NCBI RefSeq assembly: GCF_014596475.1
Contig: NZ_MECJ01000006.1
Span: forward strand, 124,001-188,000
From: Streptomyces sp. CBMA152
GTDB lineage: Bacteria > Actinomycetota > Actinomycetes > Streptomycetales > Streptomycetaceae
Direction: 5' to 3'
DNA length: 64,000 bases
In this document: positions 1 through 8,722 of the stretch, one piece after another
Layout of the letters: each line of letters opens with the position of its first letter
Position numbering within the stretch: the stretch's first letter is position 1
Notes under the pieces: model-generated
What the model was told of the DNA's origin: nothing
The model's input: the letters and a program-made list of their open reading frames with translations, nothing else
Databases searched by the model: none
Position numbers and translations under genes: made by a program

Positions 1-280
1 CGGCAGCCAGGTGCGCGTCGGCTTCTACAACGCCTTCGCCGGACGTACGGAGAGCGACCGGATCCACCTGGACGGTTCCGGGACCGTCGAGATCAGCCGG
101 GACACCCGCACCGGTGAGGTGCACGGGCTGCGCGGCCCCGGCTTCGCCACCGCCCAGTTCCACCCCGAGTCCCTGCTCACCGAGCACGGCCCGGCCCTGC
201 TCCACGACCTGGTGACCACGGCCCTCAAGACGCCGTACGAAACCGATATGCCCAACCACGCACGGGGGACCGACCGTTGA
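1..280 (+). CDS. phzE: C-terminal end of ADIC/anthranilate synthase (PhzE/TrpEG-like), cut by window edge
   Basis: This is the last ~92 residues of a glutamine-amidotransferase domain; the reading frame stays open to base 2, so the gene begins outside the window. The motif FHPESLLTEHG carries the His and Glu of the class I amidotransferase catalytic triad. Fused TrpE-TrpG proteins of this kind make either anthranilate or, in phenazine-type pathways, 2-amino-2-deoxyisochorismate (ADIC) from chorismate. The adjacent isochorismatase gene argues for the ADIC product. Its TGA stop overlaps the TTG start of the next gene (TTGA), so the two are translationally coupled. The catalytic chorismate-binding half is not visible, so PhzE versus TrpE chemistry cannot be told from residues here. 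Confidence 0.85.
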   Translation, partial: GSQVRVGFYNAFAGRTESDRIHLDGSGTVEISRDTRTGEVHGLRGPGFATAQFHPESLLTEHGPALLHDLVTTALKTPYETDMPNHARGTDR

Positions 281-1497
281 GCATCACCACCGAGGCCCGG
301 CGCCCGGACACCACCTTGCTTCCGCTGCCCGCGAGAGAGCGGGACTCGCTGGCCGAACTGCCGGCCGGGCAGCAGCCGTCCTGGGCGGACGCGGAGCTGC
401 TGGCGAAGGTGCGCGGCGAGCTCGCCGACAGCGCGCCGCTCGTCCCCGCGCACGAGACCGTACGCCTGCGGGCCCTGCTCGCCGAGGTCGCACTCGGCCG
501 GGCCCTGGTCGTCCAGGCCGGGGACTGCGCCGAGGACCCCGCCGACCGCACCCAGGAAGCCGTCGACCGCAAGGCCGGGCTGATCGACTGCCTGGCCGGC
601 ATCCTCCAGGCCCGCGCCGGACTCCCGGTGCTGCGCGTCGGCCGCATCGCGGGCCAGTACGCCAAGCCCCGCTCGCAACCGGTCGAACAGCGCGACGGCG
701 TCGAACTCCCGGTATTTCGTGGGCCGTTGGTGAACGCGCCCGGCTTCGACCCGTACGAGCGACGCCACGATCCACTGCGGATGCTCGACTGCCACCAGGC
801 GGCCGCGTCCGTCCTCGACCGGCTGCACGACCGGCACGACACCCGGCCCGGCGGCACCCCCGTCTGGACCAGCCATGAAGCGCTCGTCCTCGACTACGAG
901 CTGCCGCAGCTGCGCCGCGACGCCTACAACCGCACCTTCCTCACCTCCACCCACTGGCCGTGGATCGGCGAGCGCACCCGTCAACTCGACGGTGCACACG
1001 TGGAGTTGATGTCCAGGATCGCCAACCCGGTGTCCTGCAAGGTCGGCCCGACCATGACGGTGGACGAACTGCTCGCGCTGTGCGCCCGGCTCGACCCCAA
1101 CCGGCAGCCCGGGCGGCTCACCCTCATCGCCCGGCTCGGCGCGGACGTGGTGAGCGAGCGCCTGCCCGCACTGGTGGCGGCCGTACGCGACGCGGGGCAC
1201 CCGGTGAGCTGGCTCTGCGACCCGATGCACGCCAACACGTACACCGACCGGGGTGGCCGCAAGACCCGGTCGGTCGCCACCGTCATCGACGAGCTCCAGC
1301 GCTTCCACACCGCCGTCACCCAGGAGGGCGGCACGGCGGGCGGGCTCCACCTGGAGGCCACGCCGGAGCCGGTCGCCGAATGTGTCGCCGACTCCGAGCC
1401 GCTGGCGTCCGGCGCGTACACCACGCTGTGCGACCCGCGACTCAACCTCCAGCAAGCCATCGCCGTGGCCAACGCCTGGCCGCAGCAAGCCAGTTGA
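277..1497 (+). CDS. phzC: Class II 3-deoxy-7-phosphoheptulonate (DAHP) synthase
   Basis: This 406-residue protein is a plant/actinobacterial class II DAHP synthase, which condenses phosphoenolpyruvate and erythrose 4-phosphate in the first step of the shikimate pathway. Recognisable elements are the early VQAGDCAED segment, RVGRIAGQYAKPRS, the SHEALVLDYE stretch and the late WLCDPMHANT and HLEATPEPV blocks that carry metal- and substrate-binding residues. The start is TTG at 277, overlapping the previous stop, with a GGGGGA ribosome site 8 bases upstream. A pathway-dedicated DAHP synthase next to an ADIC synthase is a standard way for secondary-metabolite clusters to raise the chorismate supply. 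It is a little shorter than housekeeping AroH-type enzymes (~450 residues). The symbol phzC is by role. Confidence 0.93.
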   Translation: MSITTEARRPDTTLLPLPARERDSLAELPAGQQPSWADAELLAKVRGELADSAPLVPAHETVRLRALLAEVALGRALVVQAGDCAEDPADRTQEAVDRKAGLIDCLAGILQARAGLPVLRVGRIAGQYAKPRSQPVEQRDGVELPVFRGPLVNAPGFDPYERRHDPLRMLDCHQAAASVLDRLHDRHDTRPGGTPVWTSHEALVLDYELPQLRRDAYNRTFLTSTHWPWIGERTRQLDGAHVELMSRIANPVSCKVGPTMTVDELLALCARLDPNRQPGRLTLIARLGADVVSERLPALVAAVRDAGHPVSWLCDPMHANTYTDRGGRKTRSVATVIDELQRFHTAVTQEGGTAGGLHLEATPEPVAECVADSEPLASGAYTTLCDPRLNLQQAIAVANAWPQQAS

Positions 1498-1550
1498 GCT
1501 TCCTGGCTCGTCGATCCCCCGAACCGTCGTCTGCCGAAAGATCCGCCCCC

Positions 1551-2240
1551 ATGGCACTTCCCGCGATCCAGTCCTATCCGCCGCCCTCCGGCGCCGAGCT
1601 GCCCGAGAACCAGGTCACCTGGCGCATCGACCCCGACCGTGCGGTGCTGCTCGTCCACGACATGCAGCGGTACTTCGTCGACGCCTTCCCCGCAGGCCAG
1701 GAGCCCGCGCTCTCGCTGACGGCCAACGTCCGCGCGCTGCGCGACTCCGCGGCCGCCAACGGGATGCCAGTCGCCTACACCGCACAGCCCGGCGGTATGA
1801 CCGCACCCGAGCGGGGTCTGCTCAACGACTTCTGGGGTCCGGGGATGACCGTGAGCCGCGAACAGCGCGCGGTCGTCGACGGCATCGAACCGCGCCCCGG
1901 CGACTGGGTGTTCACCAAGTGGCGCTACAGCGCCTTCCACCGCACCGGGCTGCTCGACCTCCTGCGCGAGCAGGGCCGCGACCAGCTCGTCATCTGCGGT
2001 ATCTACGCCCACATCGGCTGCCTCGCCACCGCTGTCGAGTCGTACACCAACGACATCGAGACCTTCATGGTGTCCGACGCGGTCGCCGACTTCACCGCCG
2101 AGTACCACCACATGGCCCTGCGGTACGCGGCCGAGCGCTGCGCGGTGGTGCTGCCGACGCACACGGCCGTAAGCCAGATCACCACGGCCATGGCCGCGAC
2201 GACCCCCTCCAGCACAGCGATCTCAGTGGAGACCCGATGA
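1551..2240 (+). CDS. phzD: Isochorismatase family hydrolase (PhzD-like)
   Basis: This 229-residue cysteine-hydrolase-fold protein matches PhzD: VLLVHDMQRYFVDAF carries the catalytic Asp, FTKWRYSAF carries the catalytic Lys, and the CGIYAHIGCLATA block sits where isochorismatases have their conserved CGVYAHVGCL-like segment. In phenazine-type pathways PhzD hydrolyses the vinyl ether of ADIC to give DHHA and pyruvate. The length equals that of free-standing PhzD (about 207-230), with no aryl-carrier domain. The ATG start lies 53 bases after the DAHP synthase. The TGA stop overlaps the next ATG (ATGA). No PhzF, PhzA/B or PhzG gene lies in the visible part, so DHHA is probably used for something other than a phenazine. 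Confidence 0.93.
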   Translation: MALPAIQSYPPPSGAELPENQVTWRIDPDRAVLLVHDMQRYFVDAFPAGQEPALSLTANVRALRDSAAANGMPVAYTAQPGGMTAPERGLLNDFWGPGMTVSREQRAVVDGIEPRPGDWVFTKWRYSAFHRTGLLDLLREQGRDQLVICGIYAHIGCLATAVESYTNDIETFMVSDAVADFTAEYHHMALRYAAERCAVVLPTHTAVSQITTAMAATTPSSTAISVETR

Positions 2241-3556
2241 CCACCCTGTTCATAGCCAACAACCGCACCGCCCAGATGGTCGGCGACCTCGACGAGCTCA
2301 CCCCCGAGCACCGCCGCACGGCGGGCGTCACCGCCCAGCGCATGATCTGGTACGCGGCCGAGGGCGACGTCCTGGTGGTGCCGCATGTGCCGAGCGAGGA
2401 GTTCCTGGCGTACGTCACCGGGCTCACCGGCCGCAGCCGCGCGGACATCGCGGTGATGGCCCCGCCGCCGGGCCGCCTCGGCACCGATGTGCTGACCCCG
2501 GACCGTTGGGAGGACGCTCCCTTCGTCGAGCAGATCCGGCGGTATGTGGAGAAGGGTGAGATCACCAGCGTCTACCCGATCTACTTCGACAGCTCGGTGG
2601 TCCGGCTGACCCAGGAGTTCGGCCTCGACGCCACGACGCCCGGATTCCCGTACATCCACCAGGGCGGTGGCCAGCTCCTCAACAGCAAGGCCACCTTCCG
2701 CGCGCTGGCGGCGGGCATCGGCAGCCCGGTGCCCGAGGGCACGGTGGCGTTCGACCGGGGCGCGGCCGAGGAGTTCCTGTGGGTGCTGCTCTCGGCGGAC
2801 CGGCACGCCATCGTGAAGAAGGACTTCCACGTCGCCGGTTACGGCAACGCGATCCTCAGCCGTACCGCCGACATCACCCCGATCGGCGCCCCCGAGGTCA
2901 CCGTCGTGGAGACCCGTGAGGCGCTCGCCGCGCATCTGGACCGGCAGTGGGGCTGGTACTCCAACGACGACACCCGGCCCGTCGTCGTCGAGGACTACAC
3001 CCCCGACAGCATCCCGGTCTACGCCGAGTTCCGCATCACCGCCGAGGAGACCAGCCTCTTCGGCCACGGCGAGATGCTGATGGGCCCGATCTTCAACGGC
3101 CTGGTGATCCCGGCCAAGTCCGCCGACCACCCCGGGTTCCCGCGCTTCCTGGAGGAGGCGCACCGGCTCTGCGAGACCGTGCGGGCGATGGGCTACCGGG
3201 GTCCGATCAGCGTCGACGGCATCGTCACGCCCGACGGCCCGATCCTGCTCAACGAGTTCAACGGCCGCGTCGGCGGCTCGACCCACATCAACTACCTGGC
3301 CGAGCAGCTGGTGGGCGACGACTTCCTTCAGGAGCGCGTCCTCATCCAGCGCCACGCCTGGAAGGTCCCCTCCTTCACGGAGGCGGTGCGCGAACTCGCC
3401 GAGCGGGGGCTGGCGTTCGACCCGGCGACCCGTACCGGCGTCGTGATCACCTCCGACGACAGCCGGTTCGGCGGCACCGTCGAGTACTGCCTGATCGCCA
3501 CCGACATGGCCGCCGCCGAGCGGACCGAGGAAGTGCTGTCGGCGCTCTTCGCCTGA
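2237..3556 (+). CDS. ATP-grasp carboxylate-amine ligase (first copy)
   Basis: This is a 439-residue ATP-grasp protein that would activate a carboxylate as an acyl phosphate and couple it to an amine. The N-terminal ~130 residues form a nucleotide-fold pre-ATP-grasp region (IANNRTAQMVGDLDEL). The grasp itself follows: LLNSKATFRALAAG, a Lys-containing ATP-binding strand (HAIVKKDFHVAGYGNA) and the metal-binding end ILLNEFNGRVGGSTH with its Glu and Asn. It is clearly paralogous to the ligase at 4886-6262, and both keep the ATP and Mg residues. Start ATG overlaps the phzD stop. Partners are unknown; DHHA made upstream as one substrate and an amino acid as the other would fit the operon. Broad-specificity peptide ligases such as PGM1 of pheganomycin have comparable architecture. 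Confidence 0.85.
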   Translation: MTTLFIANNRTAQMVGDLDELTPEHRRTAGVTAQRMIWYAAEGDVLVVPHVPSEEFLAYVTGLTGRSRADIAVMAPPPGRLGTDVLTPDRWEDAPFVEQIRRYVEKGEITSVYPIYFDSSVVRLTQEFGLDATTPGFPYIHQGGGQLLNSKATFRALAAGIGSPVPEGTVAFDRGAAEEFLWVLLSADRHAIVKKDFHVAGYGNAILSRTADITPIGAPEVTVVETREALAAHLDRQWGWYSNDDTRPVVVEDYTPDSIPVYAEFRITAEETSLFGHGEMLMGPIFNGLVIPAKSADHPGFPRFLEEAHRLCETVRAMGYRGPISVDGIVTPDGPILLNEFNGRVGGSTHINYLAEQLVGDDFLQERVLIQRHAWKVPSFTEAVRELAERGLAFDPATRTGVVITSDDSRFGGTVEYCLIATDMAAAERTEEVLSALFA

Positions 3557-3612
3557 CGGCCTAGGCCCGGCGGGCACCGCGAGCACCGAGCACCCGGAAG
3601 AAGACAGGGAAC

Positions 3613-4803
3613 ATGAGTTACCGGAAGATCCTGACCAGAAACGTCCTGCTGTGGATGCTCACGGCCTTCGCGGGCAGACTGCCCATCGCGATCGCCCCGC
3701 TGGGGCTCGTGTTCCTCGTCAGGGAGACGTCCGGCGGCTACTCGCTGGGCGCCACCCTGGCCGGTGCGTACGTGCTCGGCGAGGTGCTGGGTTCGGTGGT
3801 GCTCGGTGCGTGGATGCACCCCACGCGGCTGCATCTGTCGATCGGCATGGCCGTCGGCGGCGCGGCCTTCGCCGGACTCGCGCTGTTCCCCGACGCCTCG
3901 ATGGCGCTGACGGTCGCGCTGGCGTTCCTCGGCGGCGCGGCCCCGGCCGCAGGTCCCGGCGGTATGCGCAGCATGCTCATCGCCCTGGTCGACAAGGCGG
4001 ACGAGCCCAAGGCGCTGAGCGCCGAGACGGTACTGACCCAGGTCACCTGGGGCGGTGCGCCCGCGCTCGTCGTCCTGCTCGCGGTGAACGTCTCGCCCCG
4101 CGCCCCGCTCGCGCTCGGCGCCATCGGCTTCGTCGCGGCCGCGCTCGTACTGTTGCTGCTGCCGGAAGCCAGCCCGGCGGCGGCCGAGGACGAGGGCACG
4201 GGCCAGGCCAAGGCGGCACGCGGCCGGGTCCTCGCCTCCGCCTGGCCGATCTACCTCACCAGTGCGGCGGCCATGGCGATGCTCGCCACGGCGGAGCTGG
4301 CCCTCACGCCGCTCCTGGAGTATCGCGACCTGACCGTCAACTGGTCCGGCGCCCTGCTCGCCCTCTTCTCGCTGACCAGCGCGTTCGGCGCGTTCCTCTA
4401 CGGCCTGCGCACTTGGCCGGGCACTGTACGCGGCCAGAGCCTGGTGTTCCTGCTGCTGACCGCGGTGTGCGTGTCGATGTCCGCCGTGCTGCCCAACCTG
4501 ATCGGCATCGCCGTCGCGTTCCTCGCGGCCGGTGTCTTCCAGGCCGGGGTCATGGTCACCCGCAGCCTCAGCCTGCGCGAACGCCTCCCCGAGCACGCGC
4601 ACACGGCCGGCTACTCGATCCAGTACGCCGTGCAGGGCGTCGGCTACACCCTCACCGCGTCGGTGGCGGCGATCGTCCTCGACGGCTCGACCCCGGTCGT
4701 GGCCATCCTGGGCGGCGTGGTCATCACGCTGCTGCTGACGGGGGTGAGCGCGGCCGCCGAACTGCGGTTCCGGCAGACGCGGGCGGAAGAGGCGGTCAGT
4801 TGA
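3613..4803 (+). CDS. MFS transporter, probable product exporter
   Basis: This 396-residue integral membrane protein has about 12 hydrophobic segments in two halves, split by a short polar loop near residues 190-205 (rich in Glu, Gly and Lys), as expected for the major facilitator superfamily. The N-terminus (ILTRNVLLWMLTAFAGRLP) resembles Streptomyces MFS proteins annotated as drug or metabolite transporters. It starts at ATG 3613, 56 bases after the ATP-grasp gene, behind AAGACAGGGA. Its place between two ligase genes of one operon suggests it exports the finished metabolite and so gives self-resistance. The substrate cannot be read from sequence. Confidence 0.88.
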   Translation: MSYRKILTRNVLLWMLTAFAGRLPIAIAPLGLVFLVRETSGGYSLGATLAGAYVLGEVLGSVVLGAWMHPTRLHLSIGMAVGGAAFAGLALFPDASMALTVALAFLGGAAPAAGPGGMRSMLIALVDKADEPKALSAETVLTQVTWGGAPALVVLLAVNVSPRAPLALGAIGFVAAALVLLLLPEASPAAAEDEGTGQAKAARGRVLASAWPIYLTSAAAMAMLATAELALTPLLEYRDLTVNWSGALLALFSLTSAFGAFLYGLRTWPGTVRGQSLVFLLLTAVCVSMSAVLPNLIGIAVAFLAAGVFQAGVMVTRSLSLRERLPEHAHTAGYSIQYAVQGVGYTLTASVAAIVLDGSTPVVAILGGVVITLLLTGVSAAAELRFRQTRAEEAVS

Positions 4804-4885
4804 GCAGCCCGATGACGGCGTCACGCGGGGGAAGCGGGCGGTGGTCGTCGGCCGACGGGTCACGCGGCGGAAGGGAGCGCTGACC

Positions 4886-6262
4886 ATGCCCAAGCTCGTA
4901 CTGGCCAACGGCGCTCTGCTCTCCAGCAGCGCCACCCCCGACACCCCCGGCTTCGACCACCTGACCCCGGCGGAGCGGTCCGGGCTGCGGCGGTTGGCCC
5001 AGCGGGCGGTGTGGTGCGCCGAGGACGGTGATCTGCTGGTCGTGCCGGTGCACCCGGGCGAGGACTTCCTCGCGTACGCGACGCAGATGGCCGGTCTCGA
5101 CCGGTCCTCGCTGGAGGTCGTCGTCGCGCCGTTCGGTGAGGCGGGCGTGCAGGTGCCACTCGGACACGGGCGGCGTCGCCCGGAGTTCGAGCGGCGCCTG
5201 CGCGAAGTGGCCGCACGCAGGGGAGTGGACCGGCTCTGGCCGTACTTCTTCGACACCTCGGTGGCGGCGTTCGCCGCGCGCCTCGGCCTCGCCGAGGGGA
5301 CGCCCGGCTTCGCCTTCATGGCCCAGGGGGGTGCCGAACTCCTCAACGACAAGGCCACGTTCCGGGCGCTGGCCGCCGGGGTGGGCGCGTCCGTGCCCGA
5401 GGGCGTGGTCACTGCCGACCGGGGGAGTGCCGCCGAGTACGCCTGGGATCTGCTGGCAGGTGGCCACAGCGCCATCCTCAAGCGAACTCGTAACGCGGGT
5501 GGTCTGGGCAATGTGCTGTTCAGCCCGGAGCCCGGCGTCGAGGTGGTCGGCGCGAACCGGCATGTCGTCGTCGACGACCGGGCCGCGCTGGAAGCCCACT
5601 TGGCCGAGCAGTGGCCCGACTACACCGCCTCGGGACGCCACCCCGTGGTCATCGAGCGCTACCACCCCTCCTCTGTCCCGCTGTACACGGGGCTGCACAT
5701 CACCGACGGTGGCATCACGCCCTACGGCCACGGCGAGATGCGGATGGCCCCGCTCCTCGCGGGCGTCGTCGTGCCCCCGCAGGCGGCGGACCACCCGCGC
5801 TTCCCGGACTTCCTGGCGCAGGCCGAACGGATCGGCGCCGTGGTACGCACGATGGGCTACCGGGGGCGGCTGAGCGTGGACGCGATGCTCACCCCGGACG
5901 GAAGAATCCTCCTCAACGAGATCAACGCCCGCGCGGGCGGCGCCACCCACACGCACAACCTCGGCGTGCGCGTCGGCGCAGACCGCCACCTGCTGGACGG
6001 CCGCCACCGGCCGAGGCTTTCGTTGTCCGACACCTTGCGCGAGCTGGACGTACGGGGACTCGCGTACGACCCGAAGTCCCGCACCGGGGTCGTCGTCACC
6101 GTCCACGACGCGGTCTCGGACCCCGGATACGGCGAACTCTGCGCCGTCTCCGACTCGCCACAGGGCACGGCGGAGCTGGAACGAGCGGCCCACGCGGCCC
6201 TCGCGGAAGCCGCCCGATCCCCACAACTCCCTTCCCCCACAGCAGAGATGGCGGCACGATGA
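4886..6262 (+). CDS. ATP-grasp carboxylate-amine ligase (second copy)
   Basis: This 458-residue paralogue of the ligase at 2237-3556 shares the same order of blocks: LVLANGALLSSS, LLNDKATFRALAAGVGASVPEG, an ATP-binding Lys in HSAILKRTRNAGGLGN, GHGEMRMAPL and the metal-binding ILLNEINARAGGATH. The open frame runs back to 4841, but ATG 4886 is preferred because AAGGGAGCG lies just upstream. Two ATP-grasp enzymes in one operon imply two successive amide or ester-like couplings, or one coupling on each side of a central building block. The stop overlaps the methyltransferase start (ATGA). The pair probably arose by gene duplication, since the two differ mainly in the N-terminal segment. Confidence 0.85.
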   Translation: MPKLVLANGALLSSSATPDTPGFDHLTPAERSGLRRLAQRAVWCAEDGDLLVVPVHPGEDFLAYATQMAGLDRSSLEVVVAPFGEAGVQVPLGHGRRRPEFERRLREVAARRGVDRLWPYFFDTSVAAFAARLGLAEGTPGFAFMAQGGAELLNDKATFRALAAGVGASVPEGVVTADRGSAAEYAWDLLAGGHSAILKRTRNAGGLGNVLFSPEPGVEVVGANRHVVVDDRAALEAHLAEQWPDYTASGRHPVVIERYHPSSVPLYTGLHITDGGITPYGHGEMRMAPLLAGVVVPPQAADHPRFPDFLAQAERIGAVVRTMGYRGRLSVDAMLTPDGRILLNEINARAGGATHTHNLGVRVGADRHLLDGRHRPRLSLSDTLRELDVRGLAYDPKSRTGVVVTVHDAVSDPGYGELCAVSDSPQGTAELERAAHAALAEAARSPQLPSPTAEMAAR

Positions 6263-7083
6263 CGACCGAGACCACGTCGGAATACCTGATGGACAGCGCC
6301 GACCCGGACGAGCGCGCCCGGCTCCGGGCCATCGAGGACGCGTACGACCCCGGAACGCTGCGGCACCTGGCCGCGCTCGGCGTCCGCGAGGGTTCGCGCG
6401 TGCTCGTGGCGGGCGTGGGCGCGGGCAGCTTCCTGCCCTGGCTGTCCGAAGCGGTCGGCGCCACCGGCTCGGTGCTCGCCACCGACATCGACACCCGGCA
6501 CGCGGCCCCTGTAGCCGACCAGTACGAGAACGTCGAGGTCCGCCACCACGACTTCCTGTCCGAGGACTTCCCCGGGGGCCAATTCGACGTCGTACACGGC
6601 CGGTTGATCCTCATCCACTTCCCGCAGCGCGACGAAATCATCGCCCGCCTCGCCGCCGCCCTGAAGCCCGGCGGAACGTTGCTGGTCGAGGACTACGACT
6701 GGGGTTCCTGCGGCCCGGCGTTCCCGTCCGCCGACGCGACCGCCGCCGAGGAGCTGAGCGCGAAGCTCGCCCCGTACTACCGTGAACACGGTTTCGACCC
6801 GTACGTGGGAAGGAAGTTGCCCGGGCTGTTGCGCCGCGCGGGGCTCGTCGACGTAGACGCCGAGGGGCGGGTGCTCACCCTGCGGGGCGCGAGCTCGACG
6901 CTCGCGCCGATCTACACGAAGTCGCATGAGCAGCTGGTCGCCCGTCCCGATGCCCGAGGCCTGATCAGCGAGGAGGAGACCGCGGCGTTCCTGCGGCGCA
7001 TGGCCGACCTGGAGTTCGACATGACCGGGCAGACCATGATGGCTGCCTGGGGCCGCCGCGCCGGGGCGGAGGCGGGCGCGTGA
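6259..7083 (+). CDS. Class I SAM-dependent methyltransferase
   Basis: This 274-residue Rossmann-fold methyltransferase shows motif I VLVAGVGAGSFLPWL, the acidic end of strand 2 (ATDIDTRHA), motif II around FDVVHGRLILIHF and post-motif LKPGGTLLVEDYDW. Members methylate O, N or C atoms of small molecules; the substrate cannot be inferred. It starts at ATG 6259, overlapping the second ATP-grasp stop, and its own TGA overlaps the GTG of the oxidoreductase gene, so it is a coupled member of the operon. It may methylate the hydroxyl or carboxyl of the dihydroanthranilate-derived product. Confidence 0.88.
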   Translation: MTTETTSEYLMDSADPDERARLRAIEDAYDPGTLRHLAALGVREGSRVLVAGVGAGSFLPWLSEAVGATGSVLATDIDTRHAAPVADQYENVEVRHHDFLSEDFPGGQFDVVHGRLILIHFPQRDEIIARLAAALKPGGTLLVEDYDWGSCGPAFPSADATAAEELSAKLAPYYREHGFDPYVGRKLPGLLRRAGLVDVDAEGRVLTLRGASSTLAPIYTKSHEQLVARPDARGLISEEETAAFLRRMADLEFDMTGQTMMAAWGRRAGAEAGA

Positions 7084-7988
7084 AGATCGGGGTGACCACG
7101 TTCGTCACGGACAACGGCATCGGTCCCGTCCCGCTCGGCCGGGCGCTGGAGGAGCGGGACTTCGAGTCGTTCTTCATGCCGGAGCACACGCACATCCCGG
7201 TCAGCCGCGAGTCGCCGTTCATGCCGATGACGGCCAAGGCGCACCTCGTCCTGGCGGGCGAGCGGGTGCCGCCGGAGATGAGCGCGGGCGATCTGCCGGA
7301 GAAGTACGCGCGTACGCCGGACCCGCTGGTGGCGCTGAGCGCGATGGCGGCCGTGACCAGCCGACTGCTGGTCGGCACGGGCATCCTGCTGGTCGCCCAG
7401 CGCGATCCGATCATCCTCGCCAAGCAGGTCGCCAGCCTCGACCACCTCTCGGGCGGCCGCTTCCTGTTCGGGGTGGCGGCGGGCTGGAACCGTGAGGAGA
7501 TGCGCAACCACGGCACCGACCCCCGGCACCGTAACGCTGTGCTGCGCGAGCGGATCCTGGCGATGAAGGAGATCTGGACGCGGGAGAAGGCGGAGTTCCA
7601 CGGCACCCACGTCGACTTCGCCCCGATCCTGTCCTGGCCCAAACCGGTGAGCCACCCGCACCCCCCGATCCTCGTCGGCGGCGAGGGCCACCCGTCGTAC
7701 CGCCGGGCCCAGGAGTACGGCGACGGCTGGGCCCCGATCTACGGCGGCGACCCCGAGAGCCTGGCCCGCCAGATCACCCGCTTCCGCGCCGAAGCCGAGG
7801 TGACGGGCGCTCCGGTCCCGCCGGTCACGGTCTTCTGGGCCCCAGCGGACCCGGCGGTCCTGGAGACCCTGGCGGCGGCGGGGGTGGAGCGGGTCCTGCT
7901 GGATCTGCCGTGGGCGACGGAGGAGGACTCGCTGCGGCATCTGGACCGGTTGGTGGGGGCGCGGGAGGAGTTTCTGGGGAGGGGGTGA
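7080..7988 (+). CDS. Luciferase-like (LLM) flavin/F420-dependent oxidoreductase
   Basis: This 302-residue TIM-barrel protein of the luciferase-like monooxygenase superfamily has the hallmark segments FFMPEHTHIP, TGILLVAQRDPIILAKQVASLD, SGGRFLFGVAAGWNREE and HPPILVGGEG. The subfamily resembles Streptomyces and Mycobacterium F420-dependent oxidoreductases of the Rv2161c type, so the cofactor is more likely F420 than FMN. As last gene of the operon (GTG start, 4-base overlap) it could oxidise or reduce the dihydro ring of the DHHA unit. F420 use is inferred from family resemblance; cofactor residues were not checked one by one. Confidence 0.85.
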   Translation: MKIGVTTFVTDNGIGPVPLGRALEERDFESFFMPEHTHIPVSRESPFMPMTAKAHLVLAGERVPPEMSAGDLPEKYARTPDPLVALSAMAAVTSRLLVGTGILLVAQRDPIILAKQVASLDHLSGGRFLFGVAAGWNREEMRNHGTDPRHRNAVLRERILAMKEIWTREKAEFHGTHVDFAPILSWPKPVSHPHPPILVGGEGHPSYRRAQEYGDGWAPIYGGDPESLARQITRFRAEAEVTGAPVPPVTVFWAPADPAVLETLAAAGVERVLLDLPWATEEDSLRHLDRLVGAREEFLGRG

Positions 7989-8046
7989 GGGGGCGGGGCT
8001 ACCCCCGGTGCGGGTGCCGGCATCATTGCGGTTCCGGGCACCCACA

Positions 8047-8095
8047 GGGGCGCGGGGAACTGCGCGACCAGCCACGCACGGTCCGCAGCCGAATG
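8047..8095. repeat. Dispersed Streptomyces intergenic repeat (GGGGCGCGGGGAACTGCGCG type)
   Basis: The stretch beginning GGGGCGCGGGGAACTGCGCG and running through GACCAGCCACG to CCGCAGCC matches a short intergenic sequence found in very many copies across Streptomyces genomes. It lies between the converging oxidoreductase and TetR genes, the usual setting. The function is unknown; a role as terminator or structured RNA has been assumed. Confidence 0.7.
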
Positions 8096-8116
8096 ACCGC
8101 ACCTACAACGCGCCGC

Positions 8117-8710
8117 TCACAGCCCGCGCAGCAACTCGTCGATCCCGACCTTGATCTGCTCGGGCGACAACTTCCGCTCCACGGTGAGGTGTTCAAGAAG
8201 ACTCGGCACGAACGGCCCGAGCAGCAGATGGGCCGTCACGGCCGGATCCACCCCGGGCCGGGCCTCCCGCAGCAGCATGGCGACATGCGCGTACATCGCC
8301 CGGTACACGCCACTGCGATACCGCGCACCCGGCGACGCAGCCTCGGCCATGCTCATGATCGTGATCTGGTCGAGGATCCGGTCGGCGAGCGCGTGCAGGA
8401 AGGCACGCAGCCGCTCGGCGGCCGGCGCGCCCGGCCCGAGGGGCGGCGGCCCGGCCATGAACGACTCCTGGAAGCGCTGCTCGGCGTCGTCGAGGAGCGC
8501 GAAGAGCAGGGCGCTCACATCGCCGAACCGGCGATACACCGTTCCCACGCCCATACCCGCCGCGTGCGCGACGGCGTTCATGGTGACGGCCTGCGCCCCC
8601 TGCTCGGCGACCAGCCGGGCCGCCGCGTCGAGGATCTTCCGGCGGTTACGGGCGGCGTCCGCGCGCTCGGGCGGGGCCTGGCCGGTGACGGAGAGTTCGA
8701 CGGGGGTCAT
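8117..8710 (-). CDS. TetR-family transcriptional repressor
   Basis: This 197-residue protein has an N-terminal TetR helix-turn-helix at about residues 20-65 (ARNRRKILDAAARLVAE, then AVTMNAVAHAAGMGVGTVYR) and a variable helical ligand-binding C-terminal domain. It is divergently transcribed from the wrbA-type gene, with ~184 bases between them that contain three copies of a GGAT-ATCC palindrome. One lies directly in front of its own start, so autorepression plus control of wrbA is the natural reading. The ligand is unknown; quinones or other electrophiles would suit the target gene. Confidence 0.93.
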   Translation of the reverse strand: MTPVELSVTGQAPPERADAARNRRKILDAAARLVAEQGAQAVTMNAVAHAAGMGVGTVYRRFGDVSALLFALLDDAEQRFQESFMAGPPPLGPGAPAAERLRAFLHALADRILDQITIMSMAEAASPGARYRSGVYRAMYAHVAMLLREARPGVDPAVTAHLLLGPFVPSLLEHLTVERKLSPEQIKVGIDELLRGL

Positions 8711-8722
8711 GCTCCGAGGCTA

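Noticed and set aside
30-280. Assigning the first gene firmly to phenazine synthesis
   Set aside because: No phzF, phzA/B or phzG is visible, so only the ADIC/DHHA stage can be supported.
25-1557. Long minus-strand frames across the biosynthetic operon, here and through 12-23 kb
   Set aside because: They mirror well-identified plus-strand genes, have Arg/Gly/Ala-rich composition and lack family motifs; they are GC-driven shadows.
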